From positions 682,001-746,000 of the forward strand of contig NZ_JADMJN010000002.1 in assembly GCF_018780565.1 (NCBI RefSeq): a stretch of 64,000 bases of DNA. Reading direction: 5' to 3'. Source of the DNA: Rhodoferax sp. GTDB lineage: Bacteria > Pseudomonadota > Gammaproteobacteria > Burkholderiales > Burkholderiaceae_C. Position 1 is the first letter of the stretch, and every line of letters starts with the position of its first letter. The translations under genes and the position numbers were made by a program. The notes under the pieces are model-generated. The model was not told where the DNA came from, did no database searches, and saw only the letters and a program-made list of their open reading frames with translations. This document shows, one piece after another, positions 34,317 through 43,188 of the stretch.

Positions 34317-36086
34317 GTGCACTCAAGTCAAAACAGCGACCAACCAAGTCAGTCCGCCCCGGACAACTACGCCCTTTTGCATGCCAGCTTTCAATGGCTG
34401 GTGCCTGCGCAGTTCAACATCGCCCAGGTCTGCTGCGCACGCTGGGCCGCCAGGCCGGGTGCTGCAAAAAGAATAGCTATCCGGACAATGGGTACGCTGG
34501 GAAAGAGCACTTTTTATACATATTTCGAGCTGCAGCAACAAGCCAGCCGGCTGTCTCACGTGTTGACGGCATTGGGCGTGGTGCGTGGCGACCGCGTGGC
34601 CATTGTGATGCCGCAGCGTTTTGAGACGGCGGTGGCCTACATGGCCGTGCTGCAGATGGGTGCGGTGGCCATGCCCCTGTCCATGCTGTTCGGCCCGGAG
34701 GCGCTGGAATACCGTTTGCAGGACAGTGAAGCGGTGTTGGCGATTTGCGACGAAAGTTCGATTGCCAGCATCGGGTCGGTTCGCGAGCACTGCCCCCATC
34801 TGCGCAGCGTCTTGGGCGTGGGCGGCGCCGCCGACCAGGCGGACACCAACTACGCCGGCGCGCTGGCCAGCGTGTCGTCTGAATTTGCGCCAGTCGTGAC
34901 CCAGGCCGATGATGCCGCCATCCTGATCTACACCAGCGGCACCACCGGCAACCCCAAGGGGGCGCTGATTCCGCACCGCGCCCTGATTGGCAACCTCACC
35001 GGGTTTGTGTGCAGCCAGAACTGGTTTGGCTTTGACGGCAAGCGCAATGCCACCACCGATGCCGTGTTCTGGTCGCCCGCCGACTGGGCCTGGACCGGCG
35101 GCCTGATGGATGCGCTCTTGCCCACGCTGTATTTCGGTCGCCCCATCGTCGCCTTCAATGGCCGCTTCAGTCCGGAAGTGGCGATGGAGTTGATGAGCAC
35201 CTGCGGGGTCACGCACACCTTCCTGTTCCCAACCGCACTCAAGGCCATGATGAAAGCCTACCCGGGCGCGCCAGGTGTCACGGTGCACCAGCAGTTCAAG
35301 CTGAAATTGCAGGCCATCATGAGTGCCGGAGAGGCCGTGGGCGATGCAGTGTTCGAGTATTGCCAGCAGCAACTGGGCGTCACGGTGAACGAGATGTTTG
35401 GCCAGACCGAGATCAACTACATCGTGGGCAATTGTGCCCGCCAGTGGCCGGCCAAGCCTGGCAGCATGGGCAAGGGCTATCCTGGCCACCGGGTGGCGGT
35501 GATTGACGATGCCGGCAATGAGTGCGCAGAGGGCGTGCCTGGCGATGTGGCGGTGAACCGTTTTGACGTGCACGGCCAGCCTGACCCTATTTTCTTTTTG
35601 GGCTACTGGAAGAACGAGGCGTCCACCCGTGCCAAATACACAGGCGACTGGTGTCGCACCGGCGACCTGGCCAGCCGCGACGCCGACGGTTACCTCTGGT
35701 ACCAGGGCCGCTCGGACGACGTGTTCAAGGCGGCGGGTTACCGCATCGGCCCCGGTGAAATCGAGAACTGCCTGGTCAAGCATCCGGCCGTGGCCAACGC
35801 CGCCGTGGTACCCAAACCCGATCGGGCACGCGGTGCCGTGGTGAAGGCGTATGTGGTAATTGCTCCTGATTTTGTAGCTTATAGAGCAATGGATACGAGG
35901 GGGTTTGATCAATTCGATGCTGAACTTGTGGCCGAGCTGCAAGCCCATGTCAAAGGCAAACTGGCACCCTATGAGTACCCCAAGGAAATCGAATTCGTCG
36001 AAGCCCTGCCCATGACCACCACGGGCAAAGTGCAGCGCCGCGTGCTGCGCCTGCAGGAGGAAGAGCGGGCCAAATTACAGCCCTGA
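34317..36086 (+). CDS. AMP-dependent acyl-CoA synthetase
   Basis: This 589-residue ligase activates a carboxylic acid with ATP and CoA. Adenylate-forming motifs appear in order: the P-loop-like IYTSGTTGNPKGALIPHRAL (about residue 205), GQTEINYIVGN, YWKNEASTRAKYTGDWCRTGDLA, YQGRSDDVFKAAGYRIGPGEIE and the C-terminal GKVQRR lysine. It resembles acetyl/medium-chain (ACSM-like) enzymes. The GTG start is set by a perfect TAAGGAGG six bases upstream. Residues around 517-540 (APDFVAYRAMDTRGFDQFDA) look like an insertion relative to homologues and are coded by an AT-rich patch (35858-35908). Confidence 0.92.
   Translation: MHSSQNSDQPSQSAPDNYALLHASFQWLVPAQFNIAQVCCARWAARPGAAKRIAIRTMGTLGKSTFYTYFELQQQASRLSHVLTALGVVRGDRVAIVMPQRFETAVAYMAVLQMGAVAMPLSMLFGPEALEYRLQDSEAVLAICDESSIASIGSVREHCPHLRSVLGVGGAADQADTNYAGALASVSSEFAPVVTQADDAAILIYTSGTTGNPKGALIPHRALIGNLTGFVCSQNWFGFDGKRNATTDAVFWSPADWAWTGGLMDALLPTLYFGRPIVAFNGRFSPEVAMELMSTCGVTHTFLFPTALKAMMKAYPGAPGVTVHQQFKLKLQAIMSAGEAVGDAVFEYCQQQLGVTVNEMFGQTEINYIVGNCARQWPAKPGSMGKGYPGHRVAVIDDAGNECAEGVPGDVAVNRFDVHGQPDPIFFLGYWKNEASTRAKYTGDWCRTGDLASRDADGYLWYQGRSDDVFKAAGYRIGPGEIENCLVKHPAVANAAVVPKPDRARGAVVKAYVVIAPDFVAYRAMDTRGFDQFDAELVAELQAHVKGKLAPYEYPKEIEFVEALPMTTTGKVQRRVLRLQEEERAKLQP
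35858..35908. repeat. AT-rich interspersed patch inside the acyl-CoA synthetase gene
   Basis: This stretch has low GC compared with its surroundings and includes TTGTAGCTTATAGAGCAATG. It keeps the reading frame open and adds ~15 residues to a variable loop near the C-terminal domain. It resembles the other GCTAT/ATAGC patches listed in the window. Confidence 0.45.
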
Positions 36087-36154
36087 CAGGCTCCGGCGCA
36101 AAGGCACGGGAAACCGTAAACTCGTGACTCTTCAAAAACTTCGGACTCTCTCTC

Positions 36155-37225
36155 ATGACCATGAAAACCATTCAGCTCGGCCAGAGCGATTTGCATGTCA
36201 CCCCCATTTGCCTGGGCACCATGACCTTTGGCGAGCAGGTGAACGAAGCCGACGCCCATGCCATTCTGGACCGCTCGCTGGAGCGCGGCGTGAACTTCAT
36301 CGACACGGCCGAGATGTATGCCGTGCCGCCCCGTGCCGAAACCTTCAACGCCACCGAAATCATCCTGGGCAACTGGCTCGCCAAAAACCCCACCGCGCGC
36401 CAGAAGCTGGTGCTGGCCACCAAAGTGGCCGGTCCCTCGCGCGGCATGCCCTGGATTCGCGGCGGCAGCCCTGACCTGACCGCGGCCGACATCATTGCTG
36501 CTTGTGAAGGGAGCCTCAAGCGCATGAAGACCGATGTGATCGATCTCTACCAGATCCACTGGCCCACGCGCAATGTGCCCATGTTTGGCGCGCTGTACTT
36601 TGATCCGGCCCGCGATAACAACGCAACTTCCATGCACGTTCAGCTTGAAGCACTGAACACGCTGGTGAAGGCCGGCAAGGTGCGTGCCGTGGGCCTGTCC
36701 AACGAGACGCCGTACGGTGTGCATGAGTTTGTGCGCCTGGCCGATCAGCACGGCCTGCCGAAAATTGCCACCGTGCAAAATGCCTATTGCCTGCTCAACC
36801 GCACCTATGAAAACGGCCTGGATGAAACCATGCACCGCCTGGGTGTCTCGCTGCTGGCCTATTCGCCGCTGGCGTTTGGCCTGCTCACCGGCAAGTACGA
36901 CGCATCTGGCCTGACCGGCCCGGGTGCACCGGCCGAGGCCCGCATCGCCAAGTTCGAGTCCACCCGCAAGCAGCGCTGGGGCCGCCCCGAAGCACTGGCC
37001 GCTGCCCGCCGCTACAACGCCCTGGCCATTGAAAACGGCATGACACCCACGCAACTGGCGCTGGCGTTCTGCTACACCAAATGGCAGGTGGCCAGCACCA
37101 TCATCGGCGTGACCTCGGTGGCGCAACTCGATGAAGACCTGAACGCCTGGGGCACCACCTTGCCACCCGAGCTGCTCAAGAAGATCGACGCCATTCGCTG
37201 GGACGTTCGCGACCCGGCCTTGTAA
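36155..37225 (+). CDS. tas: Aldo/keto reductase, Tas-like
   Basis: This 356-residue NADP(H)-dependent oxidoreductase has the aldo/keto reductase tetrad in NFIDTAEMYAVPP (Asp, Tyr), a lysine in LATKVAGPS and a histidine in LYQIHWPTRNVPMFG. The 'NFIDTAEMYAVPPRAET' region and length match Tas. The cofactor-binding end (ALAFCYTKWQVASTIIGVTSVAQLDEDL) is present. Two start codons (36155 and 36161) are possible. It follows the acyl-CoA synthetase by 68 bases on the same strand and abuts the convergent flagellin gene with one base between the stops. Native substrate unknown. Confidence 0.92.
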   Translation: MTMKTIQLGQSDLHVTPICLGTMTFGEQVNEADAHAILDRSLERGVNFIDTAEMYAVPPRAETFNATEIILGNWLAKNPTARQKLVLATKVAGPSRGMPWIRGGSPDLTAADIIAACEGSLKRMKTDVIDLYQIHWPTRNVPMFGALYFDPARDNNATSMHVQLEALNTLVKAGKVRAVGLSNETPYGVHEFVRLADQHGLPKIATVQNAYCLLNRTYENGLDETMHRLGVSLLAYSPLAFGLLTGKYDASGLTGPGAPAEARIAKFESTRKQRWGRPEALAAARRYNALAIENGMTPTQLALAFCYTKWQVASTIIGVTSVAQLDEDLNAWGTTLPPELLKKIDAIRWDVRDPAL

Positions 37226-37226
37226 A

Positions 37227-38999
37227 TCAGCGTATCAATGCCAGCACAGTGCGTGGGTACTGTGTCGCTTGGGCCAGCAGCGCCAGCCCGGCCTGCTGAA
37301 CAATTTGCCGCCTGGACAAGTGCGACATCTCCTGCGCGTAGTCTGCATCGATGATGCGACCGCGTGCCATTGTCAGGTTGTCACTGCTGTTTTGCAGGGT
37401 CGAAATCACGGCGTACAAACGGTTCTGAAATGCCCCCAGGCTGGCGCGGGTCTGGTTGACCGAATCCAATGCAGCATCCACGCGCATGATGACCTCTCCC
37501 GCACTGGATGCGTTGAACAGGTTGACCTGACTCAAATCCCCGCTGCTCTGGCTGGTGTTGGCGGAAAAGCCCAATGCACCGGATGCATCGGCCTGGACAC
37601 CTGAAACGGTAAAAGCCTGCGAGGACAGAAGCTTCATGACGCCAGAAGTGGTGTCCACAGACGCATACACACTCGGTACTTTGCTCATGATGGCGACGGC
37701 CAGCGCTTCGGGGCTGGCAAAGCTGCCGGTGATGCTCACGACAGAGCCGCTACCCATCTGAAGCTCAAAGTCACCCGCGCCAAGCGTCAGCACGGCGGGC
37801 GTTGCCTGTGCGAAAGTGCTGGCACCCGTTCCCACAAAGCCGCCCACACTAGGTGTTACCAGGCTCGCTGGCTTGGCAATGCTGATGCCCGACGCCGAGC
37901 CGCTGATCTGGTAAGTGCCCGTGATGGCGGGTATGGCATCCAGTTGGGACTGAATATCTGCAAGCAGGCCGGCGTCATTGCCGGTGTAGTTCGAGTTGAT
38001 GTACACGGCGTGGCCATCGATGCTGAACCCGGCGTAGGTGGCCGTGACCGCGGCGGCGCCGGCACTGGGCGCCCCCGATGTGAAAGCAGCACCATTGGCG
38101 CCACTGATTGCCGCAATGCTCACTGCGGTGGTGGCACTGGCCGCACTGGCGGTCTTGGTGATGCTGATCGTGCTGCCGTCATGGCTCACGCTGTACCAGC
38201 CGCCGTGCGCCGCAGAGAGTTGCGCTTGCACGGCAGTGGTCAAAGCGGCCAGACTGGCGTAATTGGCACTCAGGCTCACCGTGGTTCCGTCCACGGCAAA
38301 CAGGGTAGGTGCCCCGACAGCGTAGTTCAACACGGGCGTGCCGGCAGTGGTGATGGCGCCGCCAACGAACGGGCTTGCCGGAATGGAGAAATCCAGGTTG
38401 CTGATGGGTAGCGTGGTGTAGGTGCCCGCGAACTGGAATGCACCACTGGAGGTGCGAAGGTCTGCGGAACCCACCATGTCCAGCGCGCCTTGTTGGTTCA
38501 GACGCAGATTGCTGTCCCAGTCAAAGCTGATCGTGTCGCTTGCGTCGGCACCCACCAGGTAGTTGGTCGTTCCCAGTGTTCCATTCAGCAGGGTGCGCCC
38601 ATTGAAGGTGTTGCTGCCTGCAATGCGGTCGAACTCCGCCAGGGCTTGTTGCAGCTCTCGATTCATGGCTATGCGATCCGACGCTTGATAAGTGCCGTTG
38701 GCCGCCTGGACCCCCAATTCACGTGCGCGCTGCAGTATCTGGGTGAGTTGTGCCATTTGGCCTTCGGCAGTCTGCACGGCGGATATCGCGTCATTGGCGT
38801 TGCGTACGCCCTGGTTCATGCCCCGGATCTGACTTTCCATGCGAGTGGCCACGGCCAGGCCCGCCGCATCGTCCGAAGCCTGGCTTACGCGCAGACCCGA
38901 CGAAAGGCGCTTGAGCGTGCGCGCCAGCCCAACCTGGTTCTTGTCCAGATTGCGCTGCAGGCTTATCGCGTCAATGTTCGTATAGATGGTCAATGTCAT
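37227..38999 (-). CDS. fliC: Flagellin with large repeat-containing central region
   Basis: This 590-residue protein has the conserved flagellin ends: YTNIDAISLQRNLDKNQ and LKRLSSGLRVSQASDDAAGLAVATRM at the N terminus (residues 1-150, D0/D1) and ASLGAFQNRLYAVISTLQ, then ARGRIIDADYAQEMSHLSRRQIVQQAGLALLAQA at the C terminus (about 505-590). The centre holds three related units of ~55-60 residues (near residues 230, 322 and 412; pattern hydrophobic-DG-x-V-L/I-x-YxS...) resembling flagellin hook IN motifs, giving a bulky D2/D3 region. It is longer than typical ~490-residue flagellins. No export, assembly or chaperone genes are nearby, so it is an orphan copy; no clear sigma-28 promoter was found upstream. 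Confidence 0.9.
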   Translation of the reverse strand: MTLTIYTNIDAISLQRNLDKNQVGLARTLKRLSSGLRVSQASDDAAGLAVATRMESQIRGMNQGVRNANDAISAVQTAEGQMAQLTQILQRARELGVQAANGTYQASDRIAMNRELQQALAEFDRIAGSNTFNGRTLLNGTLGTTNYLVGADASDTISFDWDSNLRLNQQGALDMVGSADLRTSSGAFQFAGTYTTLPISNLDFSIPASPFVGGAITTAGTPVLNYAVGAPTLFAVDGTTVSLSANYASLAALTTAVQAQLSAAHGGWYSVSHDGSTISITKTASAASATTAVSIAAISGANGAAFTSGAPSAGAAAVTATYAGFSIDGHAVYINSNYTGNDAGLLADIQSQLDAIPAITGTYQISGSASGISIAKPASLVTPSVGGFVGTGASTFAQATPAVLTLGAGDFELQMGSGSVVSITGSFASPEALAVAIMSKVPSVYASVDTTSGVMKLLSSQAFTVSGVQADASGALGFSANTSQSSGDLSQVNLFNASSAGEVIMRVDAALDSVNQTRASLGAFQNRLYAVISTLQNSSDNLTMARGRIIDADYAQEMSHLSRRQIVQQAGLALLAQATQYPRTVLALIR

Positions 39000-39095
39000 T
39001 TCATTGGCCCCAGCGCGTCAACTCAAGAAAGCGACGCGCCGAGGAACCCCTGTATCTGGCATCGACTCTTCAGAACGAAACGTGAATTTGAAATA

Positions 39096-39111
39096 GGGGG
39101 TAATCACCCCC
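39096..39111 (-). terminator. Hairpin between the 39-kb membrane gene and the flagellin gene
   Basis: GGGGGT (39096-39101) pairs with ACCCCC (39106-39111) with a 4-base loop; on the minus strand it is followed by TATTTC. It lies in the 183-base gap upstream of the flagellin and may end transcription of the preceding gene or act as an operator. Nothing else recognisable is seen in that gap. Confidence 0.45.
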
Positions 39112-39182
39112 CTTTATGTTTTCCGGCCCAAGGTACTTGCCCGGTTTGACTGCAGAAAAAAGCCGCGTGGACCTGGCCGTAC

Positions 39183-39506
39183 CTAGCCAGCAGTGGGTTG
39201 TCTCTGGGGCTTGCCTCGATGACGTAGCTGCATCTTTTTCCACGTCACAATTCCAACCAGGGTGCAGCAAGCGATGAAATTGCCCAGAAAAACAATGGCC
39301 ATCACGTTGTCGTGCAGCACGACAAACCCGTACAGGCTTCCTGTGCAATGGGCAACTGCGAAATAGCCCCAAGTGATCCGCGACACCGCTGTCGCGCCAT
39401 TCTCACATCGCGATGCTGCGAGAATTTGCGGAAGATAGGCGAAGATGCGGCCCATGTTTGACGCAAAAAATATCCAAGTGACCACGCTCACGAGTTGCTC
39501 AGTCAT
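39183..39506 (-). CDS. Small membrane protein, PQ-loop/SemiSWEET-like
   Basis: The 107-residue protein from ATG 39506 has three hydrophobic segments (LVSVVTWIFFASNMGRIFA; RITWGYFAVAHCTGSLYGFVVL; VMAIVFLGNFIACCTLVGIVTW) with YLPQIL between the first two, reminiscent of the PQ motif in SemiSWEET/PQ-loop transporters. The similarity is by pattern only. A longer frame to 39590 would overlap the upstream gene and lacks support. It follows the Sel1-like secreted protein gene on the same strand with 26 bases between, so co-transcription is plausible. Confidence 0.6.
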   Translation of the reverse strand: MTEQLVSVVTWIFFASNMGRIFAYLPQILAASRCENGATAVSRITWGYFAVAHCTGSLYGFVVLHDNVMAIVFLGNFIACCTLVGIVTWKKMQLRHRGKPQRQPTAG

Positions 39507-39532
39507 GGCTTCAACCCAAAACGGCGGCAGGC

Positions 39533-39889
39533 TCAATCGCCTGATACCGCCTCTAGGGAAGGCTTGGGCTGGAGTGCCAGCTTTGTCCATTGATCAATCT
39601 GCGGCTGCGACGCACCCCATTTGAGTCCGTACATCTCCGACCCATGGCGAAGCATGAAGAGCGCGATGCGTGCTGCCTCTGCATCGCCCCCATCGGCCAA
39701 GGCAGAGAACCGTCCGTAGGCGTGTGACCAATTTCCAAGTTTGTGCTGCTCCATGGCTTGTTTGAATGCAACATCAGAGTTTGCGACATATGTAGTGGCC
39801 GTTGTCGTCGCTATTGCCTCGGCTGCGCAAAGCAGAAGAATGGCGGCAAGTGGGTGGCGGAAGATGGACGGGCTTCGTTGGAGTTTCAT
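39533..39889 (-). CDS. Exported small protein with a TPR/Sel1-like segment
   Basis: This 118-residue protein has a signal peptide (residues 1-28, HPLAAILLLCAAEAIATT) and one helical pair reading FKQAMEQHKLGNWSHAYGRFSALADGGDAEAARIALFMLRHG, which matches the spacing of a TPR or Sel1-like repeat (GNWSHAYGRFSALADGGDAEAARIA). A single unit suggests a small periplasmic scaffold or binding protein; no partner is evident. The coding frame on the other strand is a shadow. It is the middle gene of three small same-strand genes between the flagellin and the two-component genes. Confidence 0.65.
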   Translation of the reverse strand: MKLQRSPSIFRHPLAAILLLCAAEAIATTTATTYVANSDVAFKQAMEQHKLGNWSHAYGRFSALADGGDAEAARIALFMLRHGSEMYGLKWGASQPQIDQWTKLALQPKPSLEAVSGD

Positions 39890-39942
39890 AAATATTTCTT
39901 GTGGATGAAGAATGTTTTGATGGGAGGGGCGTGCGCAATTTG

Positions 39943-40209
39943 TCAGACGTGGAAGTACGCCGCAGACATTGGTGAAGACGGTTCGTGCTCGGCCGGTACG
40001 CCTTCACGGTTGACCACCGAATGGTCGAGCAGCGGCACTGTCGAGTGGCCGATTGGCCCTGGCAAAGTGGATGCATTGGATTCGCTCATCGGCGCGGACG
40101 CGAGCGGAAAGATGGCGCTGGCGACTAGCAGGATGGAGACGAGTCCCAGAAAAAAAAGTCCCGACCAGACTGCCCCTTCGACTGATTTCAAGTTCAAAGA
40201 ATTGTTCAT
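39943..40209 (-). CDS. 88-residue single-pass membrane protein
   Basis: The start at ATG 40209 is set by GAGGGGG six bases upstream; a longer frame to 40392 has no comparable site. Residues 14-34 (AVWSGLFFLGLVSILLVASAIF) form one membrane helix. The rest is a polar, proline-rich tail ending PSSPMSAAYFHV, with no known domain. It diverges from the response-regulator gene (265-base gap, in which I see no further gene) and is followed by the Sel1-like gene on its own strand. Confidence 0.6.
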   Translation of the reverse strand: MNNSLNLKSVEGAVWSGLFFLGLVSILLVASAIFPLASAPMSESNASTLPGPIGHSTVPLLDHSVVNREGVPAEHEPSSPMSAAYFHV

Positions 40210-40474
40210 GAATGCCCCCTCAAAGGTCGATAGCGCTTTGCGTACGGAGTCTGAATTGCAGCTGCCTCTTGCGCTTAATACTGTCGGGACGCTGCTGTTC
40301 CAGCTCTCTGCCAATCTCAGTGCATGTAATGCTAAAGAGAAGCTCCTGGCTTGTATGTCCCCAGAACTGGGGACAAGGGCCGCCCTCTGCATTCGGCCGT
40401 TTCTATGTCATAGTGCGAGGATTGAATTGGGAGGCCGAGGTTTGTAGTCAGCCTCGCTGCATGACGTACGGAAT

Positions 40475-41167
40475 ATGCCGCAAAAAAAATCACATCCGGA
40501 CAGTTCACTGATCCATGTTGCGCTGGTCGAGGACGATATGGGCTTTCAGAGCGCGTTGACTGCGGCCATTGGGACGGCGTCCGACATGAGGTTGGTGAGC
40601 CTAGCGAGTACGCGCTCGCAGGGCTTGCTGATGCTGGAGCAGGCGCCAGCCCATGTGTTGTTGGTGGATCTGGGTCTGCCTGATGGCTCCGGCATCGATG
40701 TGGTGCGCGCAGCGCATGTGCAATGGCCCGAGTGCAACATCATGGTCAGCACCACTTTCGGCGACGAAACCCATGTCATGCAGTCGATCGAGGCCGGTGC
40801 GGCGGGTTATCTGCTCAAGGACAGTTCCCCGCAGGCGATGGTGCTGGAGATACGCAGTCTGCATGCCGGGGGGAGTCCCGTCAGTCCGATGATCGCCAGG
40901 CAGCTTTTGATGCGCTTTCGGCCGCCCGTCAATTCCGTCATAGAGTTTGCGGTGGGCCGTGACACCGACAAGGAATGCGCGGTGCTGTCCGAGCGGGAAC
41001 GAGAAGTGCTGGAATTTATTACCAAGGGTTTTACTTCAAAGGAGATCGCCGCATTGATGTCTGTCTCGCACCACACTGTGCTGACCTATGTGCGGCGCGT
41101 TTATGCCAAGCTCAAGGTGAACTCCAGAGCAGAAGCAATTTTTGAAGCAAGGGTTCAAGGGCTGTGA
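40475..41167 (+). CDS. NarL/LuxR-type response regulator
   Basis: This 230-residue two-component regulator has a receiver domain (residues 14-130; acidic pair in LVEDD, phospho-acceptor in LLVDLGLPDGSG, lysine in LLKDSSPQ) and a LuxR-type helix-turn-helix (about 165-228; LSEREREVLEFITKGFTSKEIAALMSVSHHTVLTYVRRVYAKL). Its stop overlaps the histidine-kinase start by four bases (GTGA), making an obvious cognate pair. A ~30-residue linker between the domains is longer than usual. Targets unknown; the divergent small genes at 39.2-40.2 kb are candidates. Confidence 0.93.
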   Translation: MPQKKSHPDSSLIHVALVEDDMGFQSALTAAIGTASDMRLVSLASTRSQGLLMLEQAPAHVLLVDLGLPDGSGIDVVRAAHVQWPECNIMVSTTFGDETHVMQSIEAGAAGYLLKDSSPQAMVLEIRSLHAGGSPVSPMIARQLLMRFRPPVNSVIEFAVGRDTDKECAVLSEREREVLEFITKGFTSKEIAALMSVSHHTVLTYVRRVYAKLKVNSRAEAIFEARVQGL

Positions 41168-43188
41168 ACAGAGTGGCGGCGTGTTTGTCCAGATTGTCAT
41201 TTGGCCTGACCTGCAAGAGCGATGAATGCTGGCGGTCGATGGTCCTGTTGCTGTGCGGTTTGTTATTTTCCTCAGTCTCCGCAGGGGCGGCGGCCAAGGC
41301 GCTCGACGCCAGCCGGATTGAGCGGGGTTCGGTTTCGCTGACCGAGTATTTCGCCGTTCTCGAAGACCCAAGCGGGTCCTTGACACTGACCGATGTGCAA
41401 GCGCCTGGCATCGCCAACCGGTTCAAGGACGTTGTAGCGCCGGCAGAAGCTGTGAGTTATGGCTTCACGCGCTCGGCCTACTGGTTGCGCTTGCCCTTGC
41501 GCAACGCTTCCGACCAGCCCGTGCAACGGATGCTGGAAATCGGCTATGCCGTCCTTTCAGATATTCAGTTTCATCAACCGATGGGGGACGGAACCTACCG
41601 GTCTGTCACAACGGGCGTTGCCACCCCGTTTTCCACGCGCCTCTACCCCGACCGCTTCTTTGTCTTTCCCTTGACCTTGCCGGCACACGCCGAACAAGTG
41701 GTCTATCTGCGGATTCGGTCCGTGAGTTCCCTGCTTGTCCCGGCCAAGTTATGGACGCCAGCGGCCTTGCACACCCATCAACGAGACGGCTATGTTGTGC
41801 AGGCCTGGTATTTCGGCATGGCCAGCGCGATGATTCTGTTCAACCTTCTGCTCTTCATTGCGCTGAAGGATAGCGTCTACCTGCTGTATGTCAGCTTCGT
41901 CTTTTTGACTGCACTCAGCATATCGGCGGTCAATGGCCTTGCCAAGGAATTCCTATGGCCCGATACCACGCTGTGGTCAAACATCGCCGCCAGCATCTGC
42001 TACGTGGGCATGTATGTGGCATTGCTGCTCTTGATGCGCCGCATGCTCAACACGCGGGAACTGGTGCCGCGGCTTGACTGGCTCGTCAAGGTTCTTATCG
42101 GCCTGAATTTGCTCCTGCCAATAGGCGCTGTCGTTGCGCCGCAGACTTTCGCTTTTCCCGTCAGATTTATTGTGGGCATGACGGGGCTGTTGACTCTGTC
42201 GATTGGCGCCTACTGCGCAGTCTTCAAGCGCCAGCGGATTGCCGTCATCTTCGTGGCGGCCTATTTCATGTTCGTACTGGGCCCCATCTTTATTGGAATG
42301 AAGCTGATGAAGGTGCTGCCTGTCAACTTTCTCACTACGAACGGCTTGCTCATTGGATCAGCGCTGGAAATGCTGCTGATGGCGTTTGCTCTGGCCTATC
42401 GCTTCAATGTGATCCGCCGCCAGGCGACGCAGGATGTGCGACAGGCCAATGTCAGCCTGGAGCAACGGCTGCAGGCGCGCGAAGCCGAATTGACGCAAAG
42501 CCATCAGCGCTTGCTCGAGATTGAACATCGTCAAACCTTGAGCCAGGAGCGGCAACGCCTGATGCAGGATATGCACGACGGCCTGGGTTCATCGCTCAGC
42601 AGCGCGCTGCGGGTGGTGGAACATGGGCATATGGATGATGCTGAAGTTGCAGAGGTGCTCAAGGGTTGTATCGACGACCTCAAACTGGCGATCGATTCAA
42701 TGGAGCCGGTGGAGGCCGATTTGCTGTTGTTGCTCGCGACGCTGCGCTTTCGCCTGGGGCCGCGCCTGGAGAGCACCGGTATCGCGCTGCGCTGGGAAGT
42801 TCAAGACGTCCCGGCGCTCAACTGGTTGGATCCGAAGAATTCGCTGCACATCCTGCGTATCCTCCAAGAGGCCTTCACCAACATCATCAAGCACACGAAC
42901 GCGACAGAAATCCGGGTTGCAACCGGTGCTGATGCCGACGGTATCGTGGTGAAAATCTCCGACAACGGGCAGGGTTTTGACGTGGAACGTGCGCTGAAGA
43001 GCGGTGGCAAAGGGTTGTCTAACCAGATGCGCCGTGCGCAATCCATCGGCGGTAAGGTCAAGTGGGACTCGGATGATTCCGGGACGCGCTTGACATTGCG
43101 CTTGCCGATTGAACGCCAGCCAGAGGCCTCAAGTATCCCGTCGGGGCCAGTTCATCCCGCCACGCAAGAAAGGTATAGCCCAGCATGA
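41164..43188 (+). CDS. Sensor histidine kinase with 7TM-DISM sensor region
   Basis: This 674-residue membrane kinase starts at GTG 41164 and has a signal/anchor segment (residues 20-45), an extracytoplasmic beta-rich domain (about 55-210, resembling 7TMR-DISMED2), seven predicted membrane segments (about 215-415), a coiled-coil (about 420-460) and a HisKA_3 dimer domain with the phospho-histidine in RLMQDMHDGLGSSLSSALR (near residue 470). It ends with an HATPase lobe (ILQEAFTNIIKHTNATEIRV and ISDNGQGFD). Such sensors are thought to bind carbohydrates or small ligands outside the membrane. It overlaps its response regulator and the downstream SnoaL-like gene. Confidence 0.9.
   Translation: MNRVAACLSRLSFGLTCKSDECWRSMVLLLCGLLFSSVSAGAAAKALDASRIERGSVSLTEYFAVLEDPSGSLTLTDVQAPGIANRFKDVVAPAEAVSYGFTRSAYWLRLPLRNASDQPVQRMLEIGYAVLSDIQFHQPMGDGTYRSVTTGVATPFSTRLYPDRFFVFPLTLPAHAEQVVYLRIRSVSSLLVPAKLWTPAALHTHQRDGYVVQAWYFGMASAMILFNLLLFIALKDSVYLLYVSFVFLTALSISAVNGLAKEFLWPDTTLWSNIAASICYVGMYVALLLLMRRMLNTRELVPRLDWLVKVLIGLNLLLPIGAVVAPQTFAFPVRFIVGMTGLLTLSIGAYCAVFKRQRIAVIFVAAYFMFVLGPIFIGMKLMKVLPVNFLTTNGLLIGSALEMLLMAFALAYRFNVIRRQATQDVRQANVSLEQRLQAREAELTQSHQRLLEIEHRQTLSQERQRLMQDMHDGLGSSLSSALRVVEHGHMDDAEVAEVLKGCIDDLKLAIDSMEPVEADLLLLLATLRFRLGPRLESTGIALRWEVQDVPALNWLDPKNSLHILRILQEAFTNIIKHTNATEIRVATGADADGIVVKISDNGQGFDVERALKSGGKGLSNQMRRAQSIGGKVKWDSDDSGTRLTLRLPIERQPEASSIPSGPVHPATQERYSPA

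Noticed and set aside
39743..40447. 234-codon plus-strand frame opposite the small membrane genes
   Set aside because: It overlaps three minus-strand genes with better ribosome sites and signal/membrane segments, and its composition lacks a domain or hydrophobic pattern.
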